Both the position numbers and the translations under genes were made by a program. Below, one piece after another: positions 53,694-64,000 of a stretch of DNA of 64,000 nucleotides; within the stretch, counting starts at the first letter, position 1; each line of letters opens with the position of its first letter. Below the pieces are notes generated by a model, which was not told the origin of the DNA, did no database searches, and saw only the letters and a program-made list of their open reading frames with translations. The stretch is from Tipula vernalis (taxonomy: Eukaryota > Arthropoda > Insecta > Diptera > Tipulidae). The stretch covers positions 53,630,333 to 53,694,332 of the forward strand of contig OY282560.1 in the NCBI GenBank assembly GCA_958295665.1, written 5' to 3'.

Positions 53694-55406
53694 TATTGGC
53701 ATAAAATTTACAGGCCTCAATGCCTATCGATAGAGGTATCAATCAACGAAATCGGAGCACAATTGCAGATTTTCGATTTTGTAGCTCTGATTTTGTGGTC
53801 TATAGTCCAGGTGATTTTCAATAAAATTGAATTTTCTACAAAATGTGTAGAAATATTCTAACGATCCAAATAATCGTTGTCATGAGCAAAATTGCAGGTT
53901 TTCGATTTTGTAGCTCTGATTTTGTGGTATATATTCCAGGTGATTTACCATAAAATTGAATTTTCTACAAAATGTGTAGAAATATCCGAACGATCCAAAT
54001 GCCCATTGGCATAAAATTTACAGGCCTCAATGCCTATCAATAGAGGTATCAATCAACGAAATCGGAGCACAATTGCAGATTTTCGATTTTGTAGCTCTGA
54101 TTTTGTGGTCTATAGTCCAGGTGATTTTCAATAAAATTGAATTTTCTACAAAATGTGTAGAAATATTCTAACGATCCAAATAATCGTTGTCATGAGCAAA
54201 ATTGCAGGTTTTCGATTTTGTAGCTCTGATTTTGTGGTCTATAGTCCAGGTGATTTACCATAAAATTGAATTTTCTACAAAATGTGTAGAAATATCCGAA
54301 CGATCCAAATGCCCATTGGCATAAAATTTACAGGCCTCAATGCCTATCGATAGAGGTATCAATCAACGAAATCGGAGCACAATTGCAGATTTTCGATTTT
54401 GTAGCTCAGATTTTGTGGTCTATAGTCCAGGTGATTTTCAATAAAATTGAATTTTCTACAAAATGTGTAGAAATATTCTAACGATCCAAATAATCGTTGT
54501 CATGAGCAAAATTGCAGGTTTTCGATTTTGTAGCTCTGATTTTGTGGTCTATAGTCCAGGTGATTTACCATAAAATTGAATTTTCTACAAAATGTGTAGA
54601 AATATCCGAACGATCCAAATGCCCATTGGCATAAAATTTACAGGCCTCAATGCCTATCGATAGAGGTATCAATCAACGAAATCGGAGCACAATTGCAGAT
54701 TTTCGATTTTGTAGCTCTGATTTTGTGGTCTATAGTCCAGGTGATTTACCATAAAATTGAATTTTCTACAAAACGTGTAGAAATATCCGAACGATCCAAA
54801 TGCCCATTGGCATAAAATTTACAGGCCTCAATGCCTATGAATAGAGGTATCAATCAACGAAATCGGAGCACAATTGCAGATTTTCGATTTTGTAGCTCTG
54901 ATTTTGTGGTCTATAGTCCAGGTGATTTTCAATAAAATTGAATTTTCTACAAAATGTGTAGAAATATTCTAACGATCCAAATAATCGTTGTCATGAGCAA
55001 AATTGCAGGTTTTCGATTTTGTAGCTCTGATTTTGTGGTCTATAGTCCAGGTGATTTACCATAAAATTGAATTTTCTACAAAATGTGTAGAAATATCCGA
55101 ACGATCCAAATGCCCATTGGCATAAAATTTACAGGCCTCAATGCCTATCGATAGAGGTATCAATCAACGAAATCGGAGCACAATTGCAGATTTTCGATTT
55201 TGTAGCTCAGATTTTGTGGTCTATAGTCCAGGTGATTTTCAATAAAATTGAATTTTCTACAAAATGTGTAGAAATATTCTAACGATCCAAATAATCGTTG
55301 TCATGAGCAAAATTGCAGGTTTTCGATTTTGTAGCTCTGATTTTGTGGTCTATAGTCCAGGTGATTTACCATAAAATTGAATTTTCTACAAAATGTGTAG
55401 AAATAT
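53694..55406. repeat. 1.7-kb block, diverged third copy of part of the 2480-bp repeat
   Basis: Corresponds to 59325-61037 (offset 5631) and 61805-63517 (offset 8111), with the same step order 310, 310, 310, 181, 310. It shares GTGGTATATATTCC (53925), AAAACGTGTAG (54773) and CTATGAATAGAGG (54834). The CCATTTGCAT marker just upstream (53383) also matches, but a 2-bp deletion intervenes. This block is therefore the likely source, or an older relative, of the segment later amplified in tandem. Confidence 0.87.
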
Positions 55407-58360
55407 CCGAACGATCCAAATGCCCATTGGCATAAAATTTACAGGCCTCAATGCCTATCAATAGAGGTATCAATCAACGAAATCGGAGCACAATTGCAGA
55501 TTTTCGATTTTGTAGCTCTGATTTTGTGGTCTATAGTCCAGGTGATTTTCAATAAAATTGAATTTTCTACAAAATGTGTAGAAATATTCTAACGATCCAA
55601 ATAATCGTTGTCATGAGCAAAATTGCAGGTTTTCGATTTTGTAGCTCTGATTTTGTGGTCTATAGTCCAGGTGATTTACCATAAAATTGAATTTTCTACA
55701 AAATGTGTAGAAATATCCGAACGATCCAAATGCCCATTGGCATAAAATTTACAGGCCTCAATGCCTATCGATAGAGGTATCAATCAACGAAATCGGAGCA
55801 CAATTGCAGATTTTCGATTTTGTAGCTCTGATTTTGTGGTCTATATTCCAGGTGATTTACCATAAAATTGAATTTTCTATAAAATGTGTAGAAATATCCG
55901 AACGATCCAAATGCCCATTGGCATAAAATTTACAGGCCTCAATGCCTATCGATAGAGGTATCAATCAACGAAATCGGAGCACAATTGCAGATTTTCGATT
56001 TTGTAGCTCTGATTTTGTGGTCTATAGTCCAGGTGATTTTCAATAAAATTGAATTTTCTACAAAATGTGTAGAAATATTCTAACGATCCAAATAATCGTT
56101 GTCATGAGCAAAATTGCAGGTTTTCGATTTTGTAGCTCTGATTTTGTGGTCTATAGTCCAGGTGATTTACCATAAAATTGAATTTTCTACAAAATGTGTA
56201 GAAATATCCGAACGATCCAAATGCCCATTGGCATAAAATTTACAGGCCTCAATGCCTATCGATAGAGGTATCAATCAACGAAATCGGAGCACAATTGCAG
56301 ATTTCGATTTTGTAGCTCAGATTTTGTGGTCTATAGTCCAGGTGATTTTCAATAAAATTGAATTTTCTACAAAATGTGTAGAAATATTCTAACGATCCAA
56401 ATAATCGTTGTCATGAGCAAAATTGCAGGTTTTCGATTTTGTAGCTCTGATTTTGTGGTCTATAGTCCAGGTGATTTACCATAAAATTGAATTTTCTACA
56501 AAATGTGTAGAAATATCCGAACGATCCAAATGCCCATTGGCATAAAATTTACAGGCCTCAATGCCTATCAATAGAGGTATCAATCAACAAAATCGGAGCA
56601 CAATTGCAGATTTTCGATTTTGTAGCTCTGATTTTGTGGTCTATAGTCCAGGTGATTTTCAATAAAATTGAATTTTCTACAAAATGTGTAGAAATATTCT
56701 AACGATCCAAATAATCGTTGTCATGAGCAAAATTGCAGGTTTTCGATTTTGTAGCTCTGATTTTGTGGTCTATAGTCCAGGTGATTTACCATAAAATTGA
56801 ATTTTCTACAAAATGTGTAGAAATATCCGAACGATCCAAATGCCCATTGGCATAAAATTTACAGGCCTCAATGCCTATCAATAGAGGTATCAATCAACGA
56901 AATCGGAGCACAATTGCAGATTTTCGATTTTGTAGCTCTGATTTTGTGGTCTATAGTCCAGGTGATTTACTATAAAATTGAATTTTCTACAAAATGTGTA
57001 GAAATATCCGAACGATCCAAATGCCCATTGGCATAAAATTTACAGGCCTCAATGCCTATCAATAGAGGTATCAATCAACGAAATCGGAGCACAATTGCAG
57101 ATTTTCGATTTTGTAGCTCTGATTTTGTGGTCTATAGTCCAGGTGATTTTCAATAAAATTGAATTTTCTACAAAATGTGTAGAAATATTCTAACGATCCA
57201 AATAATCGTTGTCATGAGCAAAATTGCAGGTTTTCGATTTTGTAGCTCTGATTTTGTGGTCTATAGTCCAGGTGATTTACCATAAAATTGAATTTTCTAC
57301 AAAATGTGTAGAAATATCCGAACGATCCAAATGCCCATTGGCATAAAATTTACAGGCCTCAATGCCTATCAATAGAGGTATCAATCAACGAAATCGGAGC
57401 ACAATTGCAGATTTTCGATTTTGTAGCTCTGATTTTGTGGTCTATAGTCCAGGTGATTTTCAATAAAATTGAATTTTCTACAAAATGTGTAGAAATATTC
57501 TAACGATCCAAATAATCGTTGTCATGAGCAAAATTGCAGGTTTTCGATTTTGTAGCTCTGGTTTTGTGGTCTATAGTCCAGGTGATTTACCATAAAATTG
57601 AATTTTCTACAAAATGTGTAGAAATATCCGAACGATCCAAATGCCCATTGGCATAAAATTTACAGGCCTCAATGCCTATCGATAGAGGTATCAATCAACG
57701 TAATCGGAGCACAATTGCAGATTTGCGATTTTGTAGCTCAGATTTTGTGGTCTATAGTCCAGGTGATTTTCAATAAAATTGAATTTGCTACAAAATGTGT
57801 AGAAATATTCTAACGATCCAAATAATCGTTGTCATGAGCAAAATTGCAGGTTTTCGATTTTGTAGCTCTGATTTTGTGGTCTATAGTCCAGGTGATTTAC
57901 CATAAAATTGAATTTTCTACAAAATGTGAAGAAATATCCGAACGATCCAAATGCCCATTGGCATAAAATTTACAGGCCTCAATGCCTATCGATAGAGGTA
58001 TCAATCAACGAAATCGGAGCACAATTGCAGATTTTCGATTTTGTAGCTCAGATTTTGTGGTCTATAGTCCAGGTGATTTTCAATAAAATTGAATTATCTA
58101 CAAAATGTGTAGAAATATTCTAACGATCCAAATAATCGTTGTCATGAGCAAAATTGCAGGTTTTCGATTTTGTAGCTCTGATTTTGTGGTCTATAGTCCA
58201 GGTTATTTACCATAAAATTGAATTTTCTACAAAATGTGTAGAAATATCCGAACGATCCAAATGCCCATTTGCATAAAATTTACAGGCCTCAATGCCTATC
58301 AATAGAGGTATCAATCAACGAAATCGGAGCACAATTGCAGATTTTCGATTTTGTAGCTCT

Positions 58361-61300
58361 GATTTTGTGGTCTATAGTCCAGGTGATTTTCAATAAAATT
58401 GAATTTTCTACAAAATGTGTAGAAATATTCTAACGATCCAAATAATCGTTGTCATGAGCAAAATTGCAGGTTTTCGATTTTGTAGCTCTGATTTTGTGGT
58501 CTATAGTCCAGGTGATTTACCATAAAATTGAATTTTCTACAAAATGTGTAGAAATATTCTAACGATCCAAATAATCGTTGTCATGAGCAAAATTGCAGGT
58601 TTTCGATTTTGTAGCTCTGATTTTGTGGTCTATAGTCCAGGTTATTTACCATAAAATTGAATTTTCTACAAAATGTGTAGAAATATCCTAACGATCCAAA
58701 TGCCCATTGGCATAAAATTTACAGGCCTCAATGCCTATCAATAGAGGTATCAATCAACGAAATCGGAGCACAATTGCAGATTTGCGATTTTGTAGCTCTG
58801 ATTTTGTGGTCTATAGTCCAGGTGATTTTCAATAAAATTGAATTTTCTACAAAATGTGTAGAAATATTCTAACGATCCAAATAATCGTTGTCATGAGCAA
58901 AATTGCAGGTTTTCGATTTTGTAGCTCTGATTTTGTGGTCTATAGTCCAGGTGATTTACCATAAAATTGAATTTTCTACAAAATGTGTAGAAATATCCGA
59001 ACGATCCAAATGCCCATTTGCATAAAATTTACAGGCCTCAATGCCTATCAATAGAGGTATCAATCAACGAAATCGGAGCACAATTGCAGATTTTCGATTT
59101 TGTAGCTCTGATTTTGTGGTCTATAGTCCAGGTGATTTTCAATAAAATTGAATTTTCTACAAAATGTGTAGAAATATTCTAACGATCCAAATAATCGTTG
59201 TCATGAGCAAAATTGCAGGTTTTCGATTTTGTAGCTCTGATTTTGTGGTCTATAGTCCAGGTGATTTACCATAAAATTGAATTTTCTACAAAATGTGTAG
59301 AAATATCCGAACGATCCAAATGCCCATTGGCATAAAATTTACAGGCCTCAATGCCTATCGATAGAGGTATCAATCAACGAAATCGGAGCACAATTGCAGA
59401 TTTTCGATTTTGTAGCTCTGATTTTGTGGTCTATAGTCCAGGTGATTTTCAATAAAATTGAATTTTCTACAAAATGTGTAGAAATATTCTAACGATCCAA
59501 ATAATCGTTGTCATGAGCAAAATTGCAGGTTTTCGATTTTGTAGCTCTGATTTTGTGGTATATATTCCAGGTGATTTACCATAAAATTGAATTTTCTACA
59601 AAATGTGTAGAAATATCCGAACGATCCAAATGCCCATTGGCATAAAATTTACAGGCCTCAATGCCTATCAATAGAGGTATCAATCAACGAAATCGGAGCA
59701 CAATTGCAGATTTTCGATTTTGTAGCTCTGATTTTGTGGTCTATAGTCCAGGTGATTTTCAATAAAATTGAATTTTCTACAAAATGTGTAGAAATATTCT
59801 AACGATCCAAATAATCGTTGTCATGAGCAAAATTGCAGGTTTTCGATTTTGTAGCTCTGATTTTGTGGTCTATAGTCCAGGTGATTTACCATAAAATTGA
59901 ATTTTCTACAAAATGTGTAGAAATATCCGAACGATCCAAATGCCCATTGGCATAAAATTTACAGGCCTCAATGCCTATCGATAGAGGTATCAATCAACGA
60001 AATCGGAGCACAATTGCAGATTTTCGATTTTGTAGCTCAGATTTTGTGGTCTATAGTCCAGGTGATTTTCAATAAAATTGAATTTTCTACAAAATGTGTA
60101 GAAATATTCTAACGATCCAAATAATCGTTGTCATGAGCAAAATTGCAGGTTTTCGATTTTGTAGCTCTGATTTTGTGGTCTATAGTCCAGGTGATTTACC
60201 ATAAAATTGAATTTTCTACAAAATGTGTAGAAATATCCGAACGATCCAAATGCCCATTGGCATAAAATTTACAGGCCTCAATGCCTATCGATAGAGGTAT
60301 CAATCAACGAAATCGGAGCACAATTGCAGATTTTCGATTTTGTAGCTCTGATTTTGTGGTCTATAGTCCAGGTGATTTACCATAAAATTGAATTTTCTAC
60401 AAAACGTGTAGAAATATCCGAACGATCCAAATGCCCATTGGCATAAAATTTACAGGCCTCAATGCCTATGAATAGAGGTATCAATCAACGAAATCGGAGC
60501 ACAATTGCAGATTTTCGATTTTGTAGCTCTGATTTTGTGGTCTATAGTCCAGGTGATTTTCAATAAAATTGAATTTTCTACAAAATGTGTAGAAATATTC
60601 TAACGATCCAAATAATCGTTGTCATGAGCAAAATTGCAGGTTTTCGATTTTGTAGCTCTGATTTTGTGGTCTATAGTCCAGGTGATTTACCATAAAATTG
60701 AATTTTCTACAAAATGTGTAGAAATATCCGAACGATCCAAATGCCCATTGGCATAAAATTTACAGGCCTCAATGCCTATCGATAGAGGTATCAATCAACG
60801 AAATCGGAGCACAATTGCAGATTTTCGATTTTGTAGCTCAGATTTTGTGGTCTATAGTCCAGGTGATTTTCAATAAAATTGAATTTTCTACAAAATGTGT
60901 AGAAATATTCTAACGATCCAAATAATCGTTGTCATGAGCAAAATTGCAGGTTTTCGATTTTGTAGCTCTGATTTTGTGGTCTATAGTCCAGGTGATTTAC
61001 CATAAAATTGAATTTTCTACAAAATGTGTAGAAATATTCTAACGATCCAAATAATCGTTGTCATGAGCAAAATTGCAGGTTTTCGATTTTGTAGCTCTGA
61101 TTTTGTGGTCTATAGTCCAGGTTATTTACCATAAAATTGAATTTTCTACAAAATGTGTAGAAATATCCTAACGATCCAAATGCCCATTGGCATAAAATTT
61201 ACAGGCCTCAATGCCTATCAATAGAGGTATCAATCAACGAAATCGGAGCACAATTGCAGATTTGCGATTTTGTAGCTCTGATTTTGTGGTCTATAGTCCA

Positions 61301-63517
61301 GGTGATTTTCAATAAAATTGAATTTTCTACAAAATGTGTAGAAATATTCTAACGATCCAAATAATCGTTGTCATGAGCAAAATTGCAGGTTTTCGATTTT
61401 GTAGCTCTGATTTTGTGGTCTATAGTCCAGGTGATTTACCATAAAATTGAATTTTCTACAAAATGTGTAGAAATATCCGAACGATCCAAATGCCCATTTG
61501 CATAAAATTTACAGGCCTCAATGCCTATCAATAGAGGTATCAATCAACGAAATCGGAGCACAATTGCAGATTTTCGATTTTGTAGCTCTGATTTTGTGGT
61601 CTATAGTCCAGGTGATTTTCAATAAAATTGAATTTTCTACAAAATGTGTAGAAATATTCTAACGATCCAAATAATCGTTGTCATGAGCAAAATTGCAGGT
61701 TTTCGATTTTGTAGCTCTGATTTTGTGGTCTATAGTCCAGGTGATTTACCATAAAATTGAATTTTCTACAAAATGTGTAGAAATATCCGAACGATCCAAA
61801 TGCCCATTGGCATAAAATTTACAGGCCTCAATGCCTATCGATAGAGGTATCAATCAACGAAATCGGAGCACAATTGCAGATTTTCGATTTTGTAGCTCTG
61901 ATTTTGTGGTCTATAGTCCAGGTGATTTTCAATAAAATTGAATTTTCTACAAAATGTGTAGAAATATTCTAACGATCCAAATAATCGTTGTCATGAGCAA
62001 AATTGCAGGTTTTCGATTTTGTAGCTCTGATTTTGTGGTATATATTCCAGGTGATTTACCATAAAATTGAATTTTCTACAAAATGTGTAGAAATATCCGA
62101 ACGATCCAAATGCCCATTGGCATAAAATTTACAGGCCTCAATGCCTATCAATAGAGGTATCAATCAACGAAATCGGAGCACAATTGCAGATTTTCGATTT
62201 TGTAGCTCTGATTTTGTGGTCTATAGTCCAGGTGATTTTCAATAAAATTGAATTTTCTACAAAATGTGTAGAAATATTCTAACGATCCAAATAATCGTTG
62301 TCATGAGCAAAATTGCAGGTTTTCGATTTTGTAGCTCTGATTTTGTGGTCTATAGTCCAGGTGATTTACCATAAAATTGAATTTTCTACAAAATGTGTAG
62401 AAATATCCGAACGATCCAAATGCCCATTGGCATAAAATTTACAGGCCTCAATGCCTATCGATAGAGGTATCAATCAACGAAATCGGAGCACAATTGCAGA
62501 TTTTCGATTTTGTAGCTCAGATTTTGTGGTCTATAGTCCAGGTGATTTTCAATAAAATTGAATTTTCTACAAAATGTGTAGAAATATTCTAACGATCCAA
62601 ATAATCGTTGTCATGAGCAAAATTGCAGGTTTTCGATTTTGTAGCTCTGATTTTGTGGTCTATAGTCCAGGTGATTTACCATAAAATTGAATTTTCTACA
62701 AAATGTGTAGAAATATCCGAACGATCCAAATGCCCATTGGCATAAAATTTACAGGCCTCAATGCCTATCGATAGAGGTATCAATCAACGAAATCGGAGCA
62801 CAATTGCAGATTTTCGATTTTGTAGCTCTGATTTTGTGGTCTATAGTCCAGGTGATTTACCATAAAATTGAATTTTCTACAAAACGTGTAGAAATATCCG
62901 AACGATCCAAATGCCCATTGGCATAAAATTTACAGGCCTCAATGCCTATGAATAGAGGTATCAATCAACGAAATCGGAGCACAATTGCAGATTTTCGATT
63001 TTGTAGCTCTGATTTTGTGGTCTATAGTCCAGGTGATTTTCAATAAAATTGAATTTTCTACAAAATGTGTAGAAATATTCTAACGATCCAAATAATCGTT
63101 GTCATGAGCAAAATTGCAGGTTTTCGATTTTGTAGCTCTGATTTTGTGGTCTATAGTCCAGGTGATTTACCATAAAATTGAATTTTCTACAAAATGTGTA
63201 GAAATATCCGAACGATCCAAATGCCCATTGGCATAAAATTTACAGGCCTCAATGCCTATCGATAGAGGTATCAATCAACGAAATCGGAGCACAATTGCAG
63301 ATTTTCGATTTTGTAGCTCAGATTTTGTGGTCTATAGTCCAGGTGATTTTCAATAAAATTGAATTTTCTACAAAATGTGTAGAAATATTCTAACGATCCA
63401 AATAATCGTTGTCATGAGCAAAATTGCAGGTTTTCGATTTTGTAGCTCTGATTTTGTGGTCTATAGTCCAGGTGATTTACCATAAAATTGAATTTTCTAC
63501 AAAATGTGTAGAAATAT
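58361..63517. repeat. 2480-bp tandem duplication
   Basis: Copies 58361-60840 and 60841-63320, with the match running on to 63517. Each copy has a 129-bp gain, a 181-bp step and normal units; 2480 happens to equal eight times 310. Shared rare markers: CCAGGTTATTTACC (near 58638, 61118), ATATCCTAACG (near 58684, 61164), CAGATTTGCG (58778, 61258), CCATTTGCAT (59014, 61494), GTGGTATATATTCC (59556, 62036), AAAACGTGTAG (60403, 62883) and CTATGAATAGAGG (60465, 62945). I noticed no difference between copies. The flanks are set by CTCTG (58360) against CTCAG (60840) on the left and ATATTCT (61038) against ATATCCG (63518) on the right. Confidence 0.92.
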
Positions 63518-63648
63518 CCGAACGATCCAAATGCCCATTGGCATAAAATTTACAGGCCTCAATGCCTATCAATAGAGGTATCAATCAACGAAATCGGAGC
63601 ACAATTGCAGATTTTCGATTTTGTAGCTCTGATTTTGTGGTCTATAGT

Positions 63649-63653
63649 CCAGG
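63649..63653. repeat. Left copy of the target-site duplication, CCAGG
   Basis: CCAGG at 63649-63653 is repeated at 63801-63805, and an empty site reads CCAGG once. Because these bases overlap the GGGCC end, the data fit a 5-bp duplication (CCAGG, 147-bp element), a 3-bp one (CAG, 149 bp) or a 1-bp one (A, 151 bp). Confidence 0.75.
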
Positions 63654-63802
63654 GCCCGAATTCCGGATCAATGACAAATGAGAATGAGAAATGACTTTAT
63701 GTTTTATTTCGCCTACTCTAAATAAAAATGCAACCGACTAGTTGAAATAAAAAATCAAGTCATTTCTCATTATCATTTGTCACCGAACCGGAATTCAGGC
63801 CC
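63652..63802. mobile_element. Foldback MITE-like DNA transposon inserted in a module A head
   Basis: A 151-bp stretch unrelated to the satellite splits a head between AGTCCAGG and TGATTTTC. Its outer 46 bp (63652-63697 and 63757-63802) are inverted repeats with 5 mismatches, both starting GGGCC and ending ATGACTT when read inward. Weaker pairing extends the arms to about 62 bp (63713 and 63741), leaving a 27-bp loop, so nearly the whole element can fold back. It has no coding capacity, so any transposase must come from elsewhere. Each arm carries GAATTCCGG and an AT-rich TGACAAATGA stretch. The expected unit length is kept after removing 152 bp. I cannot assign a superfamily from the termini. 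Confidence 0.9.
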
Positions 63803-63805
63803 AGG
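63801..63805. repeat. Right copy of the target-site duplication, CCAGG
   Basis: Partner of 63649-63653. After it the satellite resumes in frame with TGATTTTCAATA. Confidence 0.75.
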
Positions 63806-64000
63806 TGATTTTCAATAAAATTGAATTTTCTACAAAATGTGTAGAAATATTCTAACGATCCAAATAATCGTTGTCATGAGCAAAATTGCAGGTTTTCGAT
63901 TTTGTAGCTCTGATTTTGTGGTCTATATTCCAGGTGATTTACCATAAAATTGAATTTTCTACAAAATGTGTAGAAATATCCGAACGATCCAAATGCCCAT
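63806..64000. repeat. Satellite array after the transposon
   Basis: The rest of the interrupted A module is followed by a B head with TATATTCC (near 63925) and the start of its tail, cut by the window at GCCCAT. Phase is preserved: the next unit would start at 64009. No end of the array is visible. Confidence 0.96.

Larger units (their letters stand above)
1..63651. repeat. Satellite DNA array, 310-bp dimeric unit (129-bp + 181-bp modules), main part
   Basis: One tandem array with no change of orientation. The landmark AATTTACAGG recurs at 310-bp steps from base 1 to 63547. I traced every step: 181 are about 310 bp, 29 are 181 bp (short module missing) and 5 are 439 bp (short module doubled). 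Indel-bearing steps start at 931 (-1), 1421 (-1), 1911 (-1 and +1), 2221 (+4), 8271 (-1), 11241 (-1), 12480 (-14), 13706 (+1), 16368 (-1), 19028 (+2), 43599 (+7), 53397 (-2) and 56237 (-1). Composition of one unit is 106 G or C in 310. No unique sequence, gene or RNA gene interrupts it. Array architecture of this kind is known from eukaryotic centromeric and pericentromeric heterochromatin; the chromosomal location here is inference. Confidence 0.99.
53397..63651. repeat. Array region 8
   Basis: Unit starts: 53397 (308, 2-bp loss in GTGGTATAGTCC near 53490), 53705, 54015, 54325, 54635*, 54816, 55126, 55436, 55746*, 55927, 56237 (309), 56546, 56856*, 57037, 57347, 57657, 57967, 58277 (439), 58716, 59026, 59336, 59646, 59956, 60266*, 60447, 60757 (439), 61196, 61506, 61816, 62126, 62436, 62746*, 62927, 63237, 63547 (asterisk = 181-bp step). 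The last unit holds the transposon. An open frame at 57908-58123 plus is a satellite reading made possible by TGTGAAGAAA near 57926. Confidence 0.94.

Noticed and set aside
63652..63802. Cloning adaptor or vector residue, because of the GGGCCCGAATTCCGG start with EcoRI and ApaI-like sites
   Set aside because: The sequence is mirrored at the other end with mismatches, continues into 46-62 bp inverted repeats and is flanked by a short direct repeat of the target. That is transposon structure, not a ligated linker.
1..64000. CRISPR array
   Set aside because: The heads recur with short and long segments between, but those segments are the same two sequences each time, not unique spacers, and the repeat is over 100 bp.
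1..64000. Inverted segments or a strand switch within the array
   Set aside because: The landmark AATTTACAGG and both module heads run in the plus direction without a break from base 1 to the end.
1..64000. Telomeric or simple-sequence repeat
   Set aside because: No run of TTAGG, TTAGGG or other short motif exists. The shortest internal period is the imperfect 14-bp repeat in the head.
1..64000. Bacterial or phage origin with a defence or metabolic system
   Set aside because: There are no genes, ribosome binding sites or operons. A 64-kb array of near-identical 310-bp units with stop-filled frames fits eukaryotic heterochromatin.
1..64000. Whole array as an assembly artefact
   Set aside because: Private variants, several indels and different junction classes give most units an individual identity, so the array as a whole is credible. 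Only the near-identical multi-kilobase duplications remain open to this doubt.

Overview
This window is satellite DNA. All 64 kb is one head-to-tail tandem array with every copy in the same orientation, interrupted once, near the right end, by a short foldback transposon (63652-63802). I find no protein-coding gene, no RNA gene and no unique flanking sequence. The open frames present (68-96 codons) are accidental readings of the repeat. The basic unit is 310 bp, about 34% G+C by my count of one unit. Each unit is a dimer of a 129-bp short module (A) and a 181-bp long module (B). The two modules share a roughly 107-bp head (about 5 differences) and a short common end (GAGCAMAATT). Between these, A carries about 12 bp and B about 64 bp of unrelated sequence. 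This architecture indicates a eukaryotic chromosome, probably pericentromeric or other constitutive heterochromatin. Base composition and the foldback element would suit an invertebrate such as an insect, but I cannot name the organism or find the satellite in memory.

I followed the landmark AATTTACAGG from base 1 to the end and can account for every base. Between 1 and 63546 there are 181 units of about 310 bp, 29 places where the 129-bp module is missing (181-bp step), and 5 places where it is doubled (439-bp step). Thirteen unit steps carry small indels: twelve change the step length and one pair cancels out.

Layout: 1-5609 is the most irregular part, with many private changes, indels and small nested duplications (490 bp and 982 bp). 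5610-11860 is dominated by a nearly perfect 2970-bp tandem duplication. 11861-19946 is a mixed stretch with a 14-bp deletion unit and a recurring variant pair. 19947-28046 holds a 2.19-kb block repeated at a 3333-bp offset. 28047-43159 is the most homogeneous core, with no length change other than the 129-bp losses. 43160-47273 contains the first three 129-bp gains and a 1369-bp duplication. 47274-53396 is ordinary array. 53397-63651 holds a 1.7-kb block in three copies, two of them inside a 2480-bp tandem duplication. The foldback element and one final partial unit close the window.

The most informative content is the recombination record. The module losses fall into four junction classes and the gains are reciprocal to one of them, as expected for unequal exchange between the A and B heads. 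Diagnostic variants (CGAT or CAAT, CTCAG or CTCTG, TATAGTCC or TATATTCC) travel together as haplotypes and show a third level of organisation above the 310-bp dimer.
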